In this document: positions 31,558 to 43,081 of the stretch, one piece after another
Layout: every line of letters begins with the position of its first letter
Position numbering within the stretch: the stretch's first letter is position 1
Source: Microbotryomycetes sp. JL201
Lineage: Eukaryota > Basidiomycota > Microbotryomycetes
Direction: 5' to 3'
Assembly: GCA_033819885.1 (NCBI GenBank)
Contig: JAQYUZ010000052.1
Span: 50,915 to 114,914 of the forward strand
DNA: 64,000 nt
The notes under the pieces: model-generated
What the model saw: only the letters and a program-made list of their open reading frames with translations
The model's database searches: none
Told to the model about the DNA's origin: nothing
Program-made: the position numbers and the translations under genes

Positions 31558-34500
31558 TTACGAAAAAGACACTTCACACGTCCAGAAAGCATTGCCGTCA
31601 CCTCTGTCATATCCAACATGGTCCGCGACGCTTTCGACGTTGATGGCGAGCATGACCTCTTGATCGTCGTTCGCCAGGACGACAAACTCTTTGATTCCGA
31701 TGCGTTCACCTTGCTGACGGACGATTGTAATGTGTTCGCCAGGAACGACATGACCGTCCAAGGTGACTTGTAAACGCTCAACCAGTTCAACCACGGTCAA
31801 ATCACCACCTGTTGATTTAAACCATACACCAAACTCTTTCGAGACGGCAGACAAACAAACTTGGAACGCTTCTCTTGTCGTCACCTTGTCGTCACCAGCC
31901 TCTGTTTGAATTGTGGCAGGTAGAGTCGTGTCCTTTGAAAGCGACTTGCTGTCCAGGAAAGGGGTTGAAGGTCCACTCTCGATTGATCGGTTTCGACGAC
32001 CTGCTTCGAGTTTGTTTTTGAGTGAAGAGCCTATTTTGGACCAGCCCCACATGATGACGGCCAAAGTGAAGCCGATCAAAGTACGGGTCTCGAACCAAAG
32101 CGTGGAAACGGGTCGTCGCAACATGTCTGCAGTCAACGTCGACAGCGGACGAGGCTGGCGTTGATCTGACGAAGTCGACAAAGACAGAGTTGGATTGACG
32201 AGGTAATAGAGTATGAACGCGAGTCGGGACTGTGGATGAGGTTGGGGAAAGCTGAGCAGAGGAGACGTCGCTGACGAGACGCCCGGCTGTCGAGCAAGCG
32301 AAGAATATGAAGGTGGCGGAGAAGACGGTACACGAGGTGACGGCGGTTCGCAAGCTGCGACGGCCTTGGTCGCTAGCGCGACTGTTGCAGTTGAAGCCGA
32401 TGTGACGACGGCGAGACCAGTGTGCTTGTCCATGAGACCGAGACAAGCCGTCTCGACCGCTACGCGGTTGCCTGACGCTGTCGCGACCGAAAGTGTATGC
32501 ATGCGTGCGATCGTGGCGATCTTGAACTCGCGTTCACCCAAATCGACATATTCGAGAGGCTGAGCGTGTAATCTTGACGTGGCTGACTTCAGCGATTCTG
32601 ATCCGACAACGACGACGCGACCGTCCAAAGCAAGGATGACATTGTAACCGCTAGCGCCACCTAGGTCTTTGAGGACATCATGAACATCCAAACTGTCGAT
32701 GCAGCCTTTCGCTCGGCCGCCGTCGCGTCGCACGTTCCAGAGCCCAATGTGGCCGCCTTGCGCATGCTCGAGAGACAGACCGACGCGCAAGGGTTGACCT
32801 TGACCAGAACCAAGAACGTCTTCGCCCAATCTGTTCTCGAGCGCTTTGCCACTAGCAGAAGTGGTCTTGACTAGCTTTGTCACATGAGCTTTTGAGTTTG
32901 CATGTTTGGGCAAAGCCGTCGGAACTTGTTCGTTCTTTGTCTTTGCCAGAAGAGCGTACCAGCCTTTCGGATCCGTAAAAGGTCCGACGGGCACGTCTGT
33001 CGAGAACGTTGGGGCAGGTGAAAAGGCTCTGAACGAGATGTGGTACGTGCCAAAGGGATGAGGCTCGTGAGTTTTGGTTGTACGTTCTTGACACATGTCG
33101 AAATCCGGAACCAATTCGAGAGCGGACGTGAGCCAGGTGTTGTAGGCGTTGACAAACAAGTGCCAAGGATGAGAGTCTGGCCTGTCAGGAAAATAGTCGT
33201 CGCTATTGCGCATCAATGATCGATGACCAGTCCTGATCAATCCGAGTGCGCCGTTCCAGATGCGAGCTAGCGTCCGGTTCGGGTACAGCTCGAGTCAGAG
33301 CATTTGCGGTTTCGGGGAACCAAGACGACTCACGAGAATGTGCCATGCAGTTAATGGTCGTGCCCGTGCCAAACACCTCGTTCGACGCCTGACGCATCCG
33401 CTTGAGCATTTCTTGCCGGATCAGCCCGCTGTCCGTCTGCTTGTCACTGTCGCTTGGTTCGACGAGGTAGTCTTGGTGGGCCTGCAAAACAGCAAAGACT
33501 GAGAACATTGCTCCCTTCATTGGGAAAGGGAAGAATGGACTGACCTGGTCGTCCACCTTGACAAAGTCGACACCAGCGCGTTTCAGCTCGGAAAAATAAT
33601 CATGGTAGTAACGCGACACGTCATCAAGCTTTGGAAAGTACCAGTGCGTATCTCCTTCGGCAAATTTGGGTAATTTCGTATCGACTTGCCACAGGCCGAG
33701 GTCGTACGCTTTCGCGATCGGCCCGTTTGGGCTCAGTCCGTCCCAATACCTGCAAGCGCCACCAGATTGGTCAACTCTTGTTAACAAAAAGCAGTCTAGC
33801 CCGCCACCAACCCTTCGAGCGTCATCCAAACGCCAACTCGCTTGACGCCTTTCGCTTTGATCCTGTCTACAGCAGCCTTTAATCCTCGACCTGTCTGATG
33901 TCCCAGCCACTCTTTTCTAGCCTCGAAGCTTCTGACTGCCCTCCTGTTTTTGCTTCCGTCGACCGTGTCCAAAAAGACTTCAACATCTTGCCACCCATCG
34001 TCCAACAAGACGGTCTCGATCGCCCGACTGAACAACGCCGACGTCTTTGTCTCATCAGTCAAACCTTCCAACCATTGCTCGACGTCAGACTCTTTGTAGT
34101 GGTCATAGTTTAAAGCGTTCCAAGTGCAAACCGTCAGCCCTTGCAAGCCTTGCGGTTCGAGAGGCGGATATCGAGTTTCAAGTTGCTGCCAGAACGGGTC
34201 TTGAGTTTTGATGACGTTTCGAGCGAGCGAGATGCATCTTTGCAACAAGGTTGAAAATTGCTGATCGGATCCCCAGGCGACGACGACGTGTCCTGTGACG
34301 TCGTTTGACGGACTGTCTCGAGTGCATCGAAGCCACACTGACGAGTCGCCTCCTCGCAGTGAAGAACATACTGCAGTCGTGCTGACTGGGAAAATGAGGA
34401 CGGATTGTGGGGTAGGCTCGTCGTTGGAGGGCGGCGCTCGAATGTAGAGCAACGATCCGTCGTATTCAGGGGACAAGCCAGCAACGCAATCGCGTCCGTA

Positions 34501-35113
34501 CAATTGGCGGGGAGTTATCCAAGTCCGCCTACAAAGCGTCAGTTATCAGTGCGTGTCACTTCATTCTCCCAGTCATTGTGAGCGCGCACTCTGTTCGCTC
34601 GAGCACGAGTCCGTTTGCGTGCAAGAGGTTCTTGGCGTTATGCTTCAACTTGAAGCTCTGCACGTCGCCACTCCTCCCGTTGCTGAGCCCAAAGGTGGCC
34701 AAGATGGCTCCGTCTGTTTCGGCGTTGATGTTTGCTCCATCCTCGAACGAAAACGGGCAGCCCATCATCGGTGAATCGATCCGCGACGAATGAACGAGCT
34801 CGACTGTCCCGTTTGAACCTGAAGAGCCAAGCCATTGCACCTTATCGTTGCCATGGTTCATTCTGAATGTGAACTCGAACAATCCGGCGTTGTCGCAAGT
34901 GACGTCGATGGTGGCGATCCACAGTTGTGAATCGATCGTATGCTTGCGAAAGGCGACAGCTTGCCATTGTCCTTTGGGCAAATTTGTCCAGACCTCAGGC
35001 ACAGAAGCATCGTGATGCGAGTCCGGTGCGCAGAAGGTAAAGTGCAGAGTCTGACTGCCGGTGGCAGGCAAGCTGACAGCCTGGTGACTGGCCAAGGCGG
35101 GGAAGAAAGACAT
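31558..35113 (-). CDS. Raffinose synthase / Sip1-like GH36 glycosidase, 1110 aa
   Basis: Predicted alpha-galactoside-active enzyme of GH36 (raffinose synthase/seed imbibition group); hydrolase or transferase activity cannot be told. Exons 35113-34560, 34528-33812, 33749-33545, 33481-33334, 33266-31558. The N-terminal beta-sandwich includes LWIATIDVTCDNAGLFEFTF. The barrel includes LTVCTWNALNYDHY, VLLDDGWQDVE, RVGVWMTLEGYWDGLSP, DFVKVDDQAHQ (nucleophile Asp region), INCMAHSPRIWNGALGLIR and LMRNSDDYFPDRPDSHPWH (acid/base Asp region). After the barrel come a Pro/Ser-rich linker, a hydrophobic segment (LIGFTLAVIMWGWSKIG) and a folded-looking tail, making it longer than plant homologues (~780 aa). 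No signal peptide is seen. The final exon is one long open frame, so its C-terminus is not independently confirmed. Confidence 0.9.
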
Positions 35114-35713
35114 GACGAATACGGGCTGGCGAGGGACACGGAATCAGCACACATGAATTCAAGCTCATACATGTCATGAGTGTGTGAAGGGCAAGCGGCT
35201 GAGCGCGTGCGCTTGTTGACTGCACAAACGCATATGGACGCGATTGAGAAACCATTCGAATAAATACTGAAAACGAAACCGAGCTGAGCGATGCTAATTT
35301 GTCACGCCGGTGCTTTGTTTCGACGCGTCAGACGGACAAAGAGCGGCCGAGAGCGCGAATCTGGCAAAGCGGGTCGTGCAATCGCGCCATTGACGTGGCC
35401 AGGAAGCAATCAAGGCATACAGAGATAGATTCACCTGCCCGTGTCCTCGAGCTGCTGAGCGTCGTCGGCCGAACGCGACTCTTGAACGATCAACTGGGTC
35501 AAGTTTCGCGATCACGTGAACTGCAGTCGATCAAGTCTGTGACGATTCTGTCGCAAGATTCTACAGAAGTCGAACTCGACGGGCGTGATCCGGTGCCTTT
35601 GCGTCGAAAATCAAACAAAAAACAGAAGAGCATCTTAGAGGTCTCCCAACGCCCAGAGAGCGGGGCCACGCAACTTGATCGATCAAACAAACTGCTGCAA
35701 ATCGCAGCTTGGA
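35114..35713. other. Intergenic, GH36 promoter side, with TCACGTGA
   Basis: 600 bp between two minus-strand genes. A palindromic TCACGTGA lies at 35512-35519. A plus-strand frame (35299-35844) overlaps the hydrolase 3' end but has no family signature and a basic, random-like composition. Confidence 0.45.
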
Positions 35714-36903
35714 TTACATGGCTCCAGGGGACAACTCTTGCAAAATATCTGTCAACACCTCGACAAACTGCTGCGGATCATTTTCAAACGCAAAATGATT
35801 CTGGTGCGCGATCGCTCGAACGGCCGTCTTTCCCACGCGAGTGACCCGCGCCTGTCCCTTTTCATTTGGAGAGACGCCCCACCATTTTTGGATGACCGAC
35901 GACGAATCGAGACAGTACTCGACCGTGTTTGAGCCGTACATGATGCCGATCGGAATCGCGACGCCACTCGATGGACAGAGAGCCGTTTTTGCAATCTGCA
36001 GAAGCTCTTGCGGGTTTGAGCTCAAGCGCCAAGCGAAACCGTGCAAGCAACACTCTGCCTCCCACGCCTCTGCTCCAGGTAATCGCTCTTCGGTCAGGTT
36101 TGCCGGCTTGGTTGACCAACCACTGATCCAGCGCGCGAAAGCTTCTGCGTACTCGGTAGGTGTGGGAGTGTTGGGCGGCGCAACATGAGCCATTTGCGTC
36201 TTGAAATCGTCTGTAACGGGTCTTGCTAGCGCAGATCCCGGAGGCTCAAACATCAAGACGGTGCGCACATGACTCTGGATGACGCTCAAGTCTCTCTCGG
36301 AGAGGTTGATGTGACCTGTGAACGCGGTTGGCGAAGATGGCGATCCATGAAGCGTCGCGAGCAACGCGAACAAGAGAACAGTGCCTTTGGACCATCCCTG
36401 CGCGAACAAGGTGACGTTGAGCTGATAGGTAGCGAGTTCCACTCCATCTTGCATGCCATTGTCTTACAAGCAATATTAATCCTCCACGCCCCGTCTCGAC
36501 GTCGTATGGCGGCAGCTTGAGCTCGTCAACGGTCCAGGCGATGAAACGAACGAGGTCCTCGAGATATGCTCCCGTCGCATCTACGCCAGCTGGCTCTTTG
36601 ATATCGAACTGAGGTGTTGAGCCGGCGTAGCTTCGCTGATTGTAAGCGATGAACCTGACCGAGTCGGACGTTTTGGTAAACTCGAACGGCTTGAGCCATG
36701 CGTCTGATCAAAACGAAAACAAAGTTCCGCGACGGGACGTCAGAAGAATGCAATCTGGTAAATCTGGAGTGCAAGGACGAACTGCTATTGTATCCCGTGC
36801 CGTGCAAGCCAATGATTGTCGTGTAGGCTTTGGTCGGGTTGTGGTCTGCCCACGTGTCGATATAGCTGACATGTACAGCGTCTGTCAGCTGAGCCCGTTG
36901 CAT
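35714..36903 (-). CDS. Alpha/beta-hydrolase fold protein, 354 aa
   Basis: Predicted serine hydrolase of unknown substrate. Exons 36903-36783, 36703-36468, 36421-35714, phase-consistent. Fold landmarks: oxyanion-type loop IIGLHGTGYNS, strand block VRFIAYNQRSYAGSTPQ, nucleophile elbow FAQGWSKGTVL (G-x-S-x-G), and IAHQNHFAFENDPQQF containing the likely catalytic His. IGIMYGSNTVEYCLDSSS probably carries the acid loop. The start at 36903 is the first ATG after an in-frame stop upstream. No signal peptide or membrane helix. It is divergent from the KCH1-like gene. Confidence 0.85.
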
Positions 36904-37445
36904 GTCTTTGACCCGTTGCAAGTAGTGCAAGAGGATGAAAAGCAGCGACGAGCCGCTTTTCGCGAGACGGATCTCGGCTCAGCATTTCGCGCTGCGTGGG
37001 GCCCAATGCTGCAGGTCATGCCTTTGAGGCAATTTTCCCCTTTGTCCCCCTAATTCAATGCAAACATATGAGCGTATGGATCGACCGTGAAAAAATGGTA
37101 TTATGCATCCGACGACGCGACCGAGCTGGCAAGGCGCTGCTGCGGATTCCGCCGGTTGACCTTGTCTCGCAAGACGCGACGCCAAGCCTCCCAAGGTCCG
37201 ACAGTACAATCTGAAGGCGGCGCAGCATTGTCCAGCTATTATTACACGCTCGTCGCGCGTGACCAGATCACGACTGGGGCGTGACCGAGCTCAAAGCAGA
37301 TAACGCGCGGACCGTGCACGCTCGACCTTCTGACGACTACACACGGCGACACGCGACAGCAGCCAGTCGATCAAAGACGCAAGTGGCTCATTGCAAGTCA
37401 TAGTCGTCTCGCCTGAGCTTGCTGCGCGGCAGAAGACTCCGCATC
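36904..37445. promoter_or_regulatory. Divergent intergenic region, hydrolase / KCH1-like gene
   Basis: 542 bp between start codons of divergent genes. It is GC-rich near 37260-37400 and carries no coding frame I can support. Confidence 0.45.
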
Positions 37446-40278
37446 ATGTGCTGCAGCAACGCCGCATGGAAACGCGAGGTTGTGCCAGATCACAAGGTCA
37501 GCTCACAGTCAATCTTTGACGGTGACCGTCTCTGTCGAGATCCTTCGTCGCGCTCTGCTGCGCCGCAGGGGATGATGCCGTGCTGTTTGGCGGACAGGAG
37601 CTCCGAGCCGACTTTATTGTCTCGACCGTCAGAGCTATCCGCAAGCGGCTGCAGAGAGTTCCGGCACAGGATGCCAGGCTGCTTGGCAGCTCTGCTTGAT
37701 CACTCATTCGAGACCGCGCAACTCGGACTTTCGTGCTCCTTTCCCCGGATCGCCACCGCGCTGATTCAATCATATGCTTTTGCTGACCTCGCGCCGCGCC
37801 CGCTTACTCGATACAGTTTGACTTTATCAATGTCCACGAATTTCATTCGAAAGCGTTGTGGACGCGACTGCAGTAAGCACACGGCGCTTTTGTGCTACTC
37901 CAAACGAAATCTGACGCTGCGGGACACTCTCAGATACCTGTGGCTGTGGATCTTGTTTGCAAAGGTCAGTCGCCCGCCTTTCTGTATTGCAAGCTCGTGT
38001 CTTGACGTCCATGCTTGCAGTCGATTGCCGTGTACATTGCCGACATTTACACTGCTGTCGCGCTGCTCGCCTCGAACCGTTGGTCGGCAACGTACCTTCA
38101 GGCTGCAGATGATGATGGATCGTCACACTCGACCTTGCTCCAAGTGCCGTTCAAAGTCGTCAGTGGCAATGGTCTCGTCACGAAGCCCGTGCCTGAAACT
38201 GACCTCGTGCACATCCTGCGCAGGGCAAATGGGTCTTTACAGGCTGCATCATTTTTTCGTTCCTGCTCTTGCTGTGGGAGGCACGCAAGGCTCGAGCCAT
38301 CATTAAATCCCGCGACATTTCTTATGCATTCACGAACGTGATGAGCCAGAACTGGTACAGCTTGCGAAGCTATGACCACTTCTGCTTCTTTTGTCAGATT
38401 GACAATTCAAAGAAGAAGAAGGACGAATTTGCGTTCTTTATCTTTTTCACGTTCAAGGGTGAGTGCCGACGCGGCGAATGTGCGCAACCGCCCGCTGATT
38501 CCGACGATGGATTTTGCCCATCAGGTTGGAAACGATTGTTGCTCGCAGACGCTCCCCGTCAAGTGATCAACGCCATTACTCTGTACTCGTTCGGCAAGTC
38601 CGAAAATTGGACGACCGACTTGTCGGTATATTTTTCAGGACCGTTCTTCAAGAGCGCAATTATCGTAACCATGTTGTTTACCGTCATCATGTGGGCCGGT
38701 TCAGCTTTGTTGCTTCTCGTGGCTGCGGCAATGTATGTGCCTTTGTTGTGCTACATTCAAGGCAATTTGAAAGAGTATTGCTGCCACAAGGTTGACAAGC
38801 GGTGAGTTCATGCACATGCGTCTTTTTCGCACGCGACAGCAACTGATCACTCGCGTGTGTATGCAGGATTGCCGAATTGATGAAGCGCAAGACTCGCAAA
38901 CGATTGGCCAAAGAGGCAGAAATCGCGAGAAAGGAAGCAAAGGGCGATTTCAGCCATCTCATGGTTGGTCGTCTGCCTCGGGTCCGCATATATTCTTGGC
39001 TGACGCGACGCCTGGCTTGTACAGGACAAGAAGACTGGCCGAATGAAGGGAGCCCCTCTGCCTCAGCCGACGCTGCCTCAGATTGGCTTGCACGAGGACC
39101 GATACGAGCTCTACTCGAACTACAACGAAAGTGACGTCGGTTCGGTCAGAGGCTTGGGTGTCGGTGCCCCTCCATCGAGATTTCAGTATCCTCCTCAAGC
39201 GCCGTACTCGACAAGCATCCATCACGCCTCGTCCCTATCGAGGCCGACGTTCCCCTATCAGCCCTCTGACCCAGACTTTACGTCTTTGTCTCACGGCTTG
39301 AACGACAGCGTGACGTCGCTCGACGGTTTCGCATGCAGAGGGGCGCCGATGGGATTTGACCCTGCATACGCAGGCGTGCCCCTCGGTGTTGGGGCGGCTA
39401 GTCTGCCGATGGAAAGGGCACCTTCGTACAAGACCGAGCCCGACACTTCACTGGAGAATGAAAAGTGCTTTGGAAGGCCGCCGCCGAAAAGCGTGCGCAG
39501 TGGCAAGGAAGCAGACGAAGACAGCGAGGAAGACGCCGAGCTCGATGACACGTCAGCGTATGTATTGCCGCGACAACCGTCTGCCAAGAGGCCGAAGCAG
39601 ATCAGACAAGCTCACCAGCCGCTTCCGCAACAACAACAACAACAACAACAACAACAACGATCGCAGCAACCGCCTGCCGTGCTCATGCCGCAAGCTCGAT
39701 CTGCCACGCAGCAATACCCGTCCATGAATGGTGGAGAATACCTGCGCGGAGCTCGCCAAGATCAGCTTGAGCGGAGCGCGTCGGCGTCCTCGTTGTCTGC
39801 CCCAGTGTACCAACCTCCTTCGAGACAACAGTTGTACGATCGTGCTCTCCGCCAAGCCAAGTCGACTGGCCAGTCGATGGAGAGTCTGAAAAGCGGTGAC
39901 GAGGGTGATGACGGATACGCGCATTCGTCGATTGGTGTCAGTGGATCTTTGTACGGTGGACATGGCGGCGGCGGCGGCGGAACGTGGGAAGAGTCGAGCG
40001 GTCGAGCTTGGTTGGACGCAGAGCAAGACCGGATGCAGAGGCAGCTCGTTCAGCATCAACAACAGCAACAGCAGCAACAAAGGCTAGGGGATTGGCAACA
40101 ACAGCAAGAACGAGGTGGTCGAGCGCAGCAGAGAGACCGTCCGCATACACGAGTGGCGTCTGCCGGTGAAAACGCGTTCGAGTTTGATGACTGGGTCGAC
40201 CCTTCCAGAAGACCACATCACGATGCACGACACGGTCAACAACATCATGGTGGACGAGACCCATTCGATTACAGATGA
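37446..40278 (+). CDS. Kch1/Prm6-family potassium transporter-like membrane protein, 712 aa
   Basis: Yeast Kch1/Prm6 are plasma-membrane proteins for low-affinity K+ uptake coupled to Ca2+ influx during pheromone response. Exons 37446-37496, 37817-37872, 37934-37964, 38021-38158, 38224-38458, 38525-38801, 38867-38963, 39025-40278. The hallmark start MCCSNAAWKREVVPDHK-FDFINVHEF is split by a 320-nt first intron. Helices: YLWLWILFAKSIAVYIADIY, WVFTGCIIFSFLLLLWEARK and AIIVTMLFTVIMWAGSALLL, followed by VDKRIAELMKRKTRKRLAKE. The motif FCFFCQIDNSKKKKDEFAFF matches the family. The ~420-residue tail is disordered with Gln tracts, including ten CAA codons (39628-39657). An acidic segment (EDSEEDAELDDTSAYV) precedes the main Gln tract. 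Confidence 0.9.
39628..39657 (+). repeat. (CAA)10 encoding polyglutamine
   Basis: Ten perfect CAA codons in the cytoplasmic tail of the KCH1-like protein. Likely length-variable between strains. Confidence 0.95.
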
Positions 40279-40824
40279 TCTTTCACGGTACGAAACATTG
40301 CAGCGATAGACTCGTCAGACACTCTTTTTGTTTTCCTATTGTCCTACTTGAATGTGTTTTGCGTTTGTGTAGTTGTTGTGTTGCAACCTTTTCTTCGCCT
40401 TTGTTTAGACGAAATTAAGTCACGTGCTACGACCGGCGCTTCTTTGTCTGCTTCCACCGGCCCGGATTGGCGCCGTCGTCATCACAGGCTCCAGTCAGGG
40501 CTAGCAAGTTGTTTTTGAGACGCACCTGCCCAGAGGCGGAGCTCTGCGGCGCCTGCATCCCTGCTCTGTCGGCTCGAGATTCATCGTGTACGGACAGCAA
40601 GTGCAAGGACGGCATTCCTGCCGGAATACGGCGCCGTGGACGAGACGCTTTTTTGCCCTTGAGATCATTTGCAGCGCTGGTACCCCGCTCGCCAAGTTCG
40701 CCAACAGAGACGAGAAGCGAGGTCGAGGGTCGAGCTACGTTGTGCAAAAGACGAGGGCTACAAAAAAGGAACGTGTACACTCTGAAGTGAAGCGTCGCTT
40801 TACACAAGCTCGTCGACGGCACGA
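40279..40824. promoter_or_regulatory. Intergenic with TCACGTG at 40420-40426
   Basis: 546 bp. T-rich 3' flank of the KCH1-like gene, then TCACGTG about 400 bp before the next ATG. Frames inside have no recognisable features. Confidence 0.5.
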
Positions 40825-43059
40825 ATGAACAAAATCTCTCCGGAGGAAAGGCTTGAGCGAGCTCGAGTACACTGTCGTCAGGGAAACTATGACCTCGGTG
40901 AGTACTTGTTGGAGGAAATCAATCATTGCTCGATTGGTTTCTGAATTGGATAAATCTTGCCAGCGCTCGTTGAAGCGAGCGTCGCCGAAGAGCAGAGCGA
41001 AAACAAGCTCGTCAAGAGCAAATCGGCACAGTTGAGGGCCAGCGTGTATGAGAGAATGTACGACGACACGGGTGCCGAGTACGAATGTACGTCGACGATA
41101 TCCGACATGCCCAATGTGGCTGACTGTGGAAGATTGTTGGAGCAGACATGGCTGCGTCTTTACTGGCTTCGGAAGAACAAGCCAAATTTCTTGAAGGAAA
41201 GAGTCTCGAGTGCAAAGACAGAAAAGATCGAACGGCTTCCATAACTGCGAGGGCCATGCGCGAAGCGGAGCAAAGCATCGTGCCGCTCAACCTCGAAAAG
41301 CTTCGCGAAAACAGCAAAGATGGCAAACTCACTTTCGAGGACTCTGAAGGAATTCAAGAGGACCGCTTGTACACCATGGAAGTACTTGTGCCGGCGTCAG
41401 ATAAGCTCCAGGCTGTTTTGGCACAGCTGGACGACAGCATGAAAGTTCAAGATCGAAAAATCGAGTACAAAGGGCCGGGGGCACAGTCACTCGCAGGTAC
41501 GTCCGAACATGCTCGAGAGACGTCGCAAGTCGTGATGAATGACTTTTTTTGGGGGGGCATCAGAGGCCATCTTGACCGACCACAATGCGTTTGCGCTGCC
41601 GCCGGGCAAAGACGCAAATTTCCGTCTGCTTGACAAAGTGCTGCTGCTTTGTGACATGGAGCAGACGAGCATCGACTTGCCTGTGAATGTCAAACCAGTC
41701 GTCAGTATGCCTCAAGATCTTTTGAAGCACATTGACGAGCACGACGCTGCGTGAGCTTTGGACTCGAGCGAAAGGACGGGCGAGCCAGATTGACAGAACA
41801 TGGCACAGGGCACCAGATAAGCTATCGACACTTGTGGCAACTACAATAGTTCAGGGCATGTGCGAGCTCAGTACTGGCAGCGCGTGAGGATGCTGCCGAG
41901 GCAAGTGAGGATCTGTGCTGACTGGCAATGAACTGAGCAGCACAAAGGCCGAGCTTCATTTTCTGTGGTCGATCATGTTGATGGAGCTTGTCCAGGATCG
42001 GTGGCAAACACAAATCAAAACTGACGCGACGACGTGGCGTTTCTTTTCGATGGCTTTTTGGCGAGCAACTCGTCTGCTGCACCTGTGTGCGTTATGCGGA
42101 GTCCTGCATCGTGGATTATTCTGACGTGATTTTACAGTGAGCACGTACCAGATGAAACGTGCGCAGTCGATTGCGACGGACGCATCTAAACATTTTCAAC
42201 CCGTGATTGACCTCGCTGCCTTTGTCGTCGAGAGCGCGGCCGATGACTCGACGTCGTATTCTCGAGGCGAACACATTGCATTCAAGGTGAGGTATCCAGT
42301 GCCGTGGACATTCTCAAATGAGACTGATATGTAGCTCTGGTTCGCAGCTTATGCACATGGCTCAAGCATCCATAGTGATCGCGGAATGCCTAGAAGCTCG
42401 CCTGCACACGTACTCGCCCGATACGCATACTCGAGACGTCGACGGAACATTTTCGTACAATCCGAAGTTGGCGGGATCAATTGCAAAGCTTTGTAAGACT
42501 CTTCTGCTGGCTGATACCGTACCGGATGTTGACTGTCGATGTTTCATTCAGACGCCGCCGCCCTGGAGCACGCTCCGACCGACTCGAGCGTCAAGGTTCC
42601 TGCTGCCTACGCTTCAACTTTGATGACGCTATACCATGCCGGCTTGACAATTGAAGATCTTTTTGCGCGCATGCAGCAAGCCGAAACCTTTCACAGGATC
42701 ACTAGGCCAATTTGTAGGTTTTCCTGATTACAAAGGCTGACGCGAATTTGGTGAACTGAAACAAAGGCTTGAATGCAGTCGGCCCTGTCGTCGCGTCTGA
42801 TCCTCACCGTCTGGAATTGATGGCGATCGCGCAATGTCTGAGGCAATGGCTCGTGGAGCAAATGTCCTCGTTTCCAGAGGCATCTCTGACTCGACTCTTG
42901 CAAACAAAGATTGAAAGACTGCCTGTCCTCGACGGGCACTACAAAGTCGAGTCTGCAACAGGACCAGACTCGGGCGTCAAATTCACTGCACTCTCGCAAG
43001 CAGATCTCCAGAAAGGTGTCAAGTCAGTGAAGTTTATTTCAAAAGGTGCACTGCCATAG
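40825..43059 (+). CDS. Uncharacterised, mostly helical protein, 567 aa
   Basis: I do not recognise this family. Ten exons fit with consistent phases: 40825-40897, 40964-41086, 41146-41496, 41564-41750, 41809-41883, 41941-42086, 42138-42286, 42348-42492, 42552-42713, 42767-43059. The N-terminus (SPEERLERARVHCRQGNYDL then ALVEASVAEEQSENK) resembles a TPR-type helical hairpin. Charged helices with coiled-coil-like heptads follow (ITARAMREAEQSIVPLNLEK), then Leu/Trp-rich helices (AELHFLWSIMLMELVQDRW, TTWRFFSMAFWRATRLLHLL). No signal peptide, catalytic motif or clear membrane span is visible. The stop is only 22 bp from the convergent neighbour's stop. That ten phases close without stops argues it is real; the function is unknown. 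Confidence 0.75.
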
Positions 43060-43081
43060 ATCTCAAGTATGGAGGCTTTCG

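Noticed and set aside
35299-35844. 181-codon plus-strand frame near the GH36 promoter
   Set aside because: Antisense to the end of the alpha/beta-hydrolase gene and without family features.
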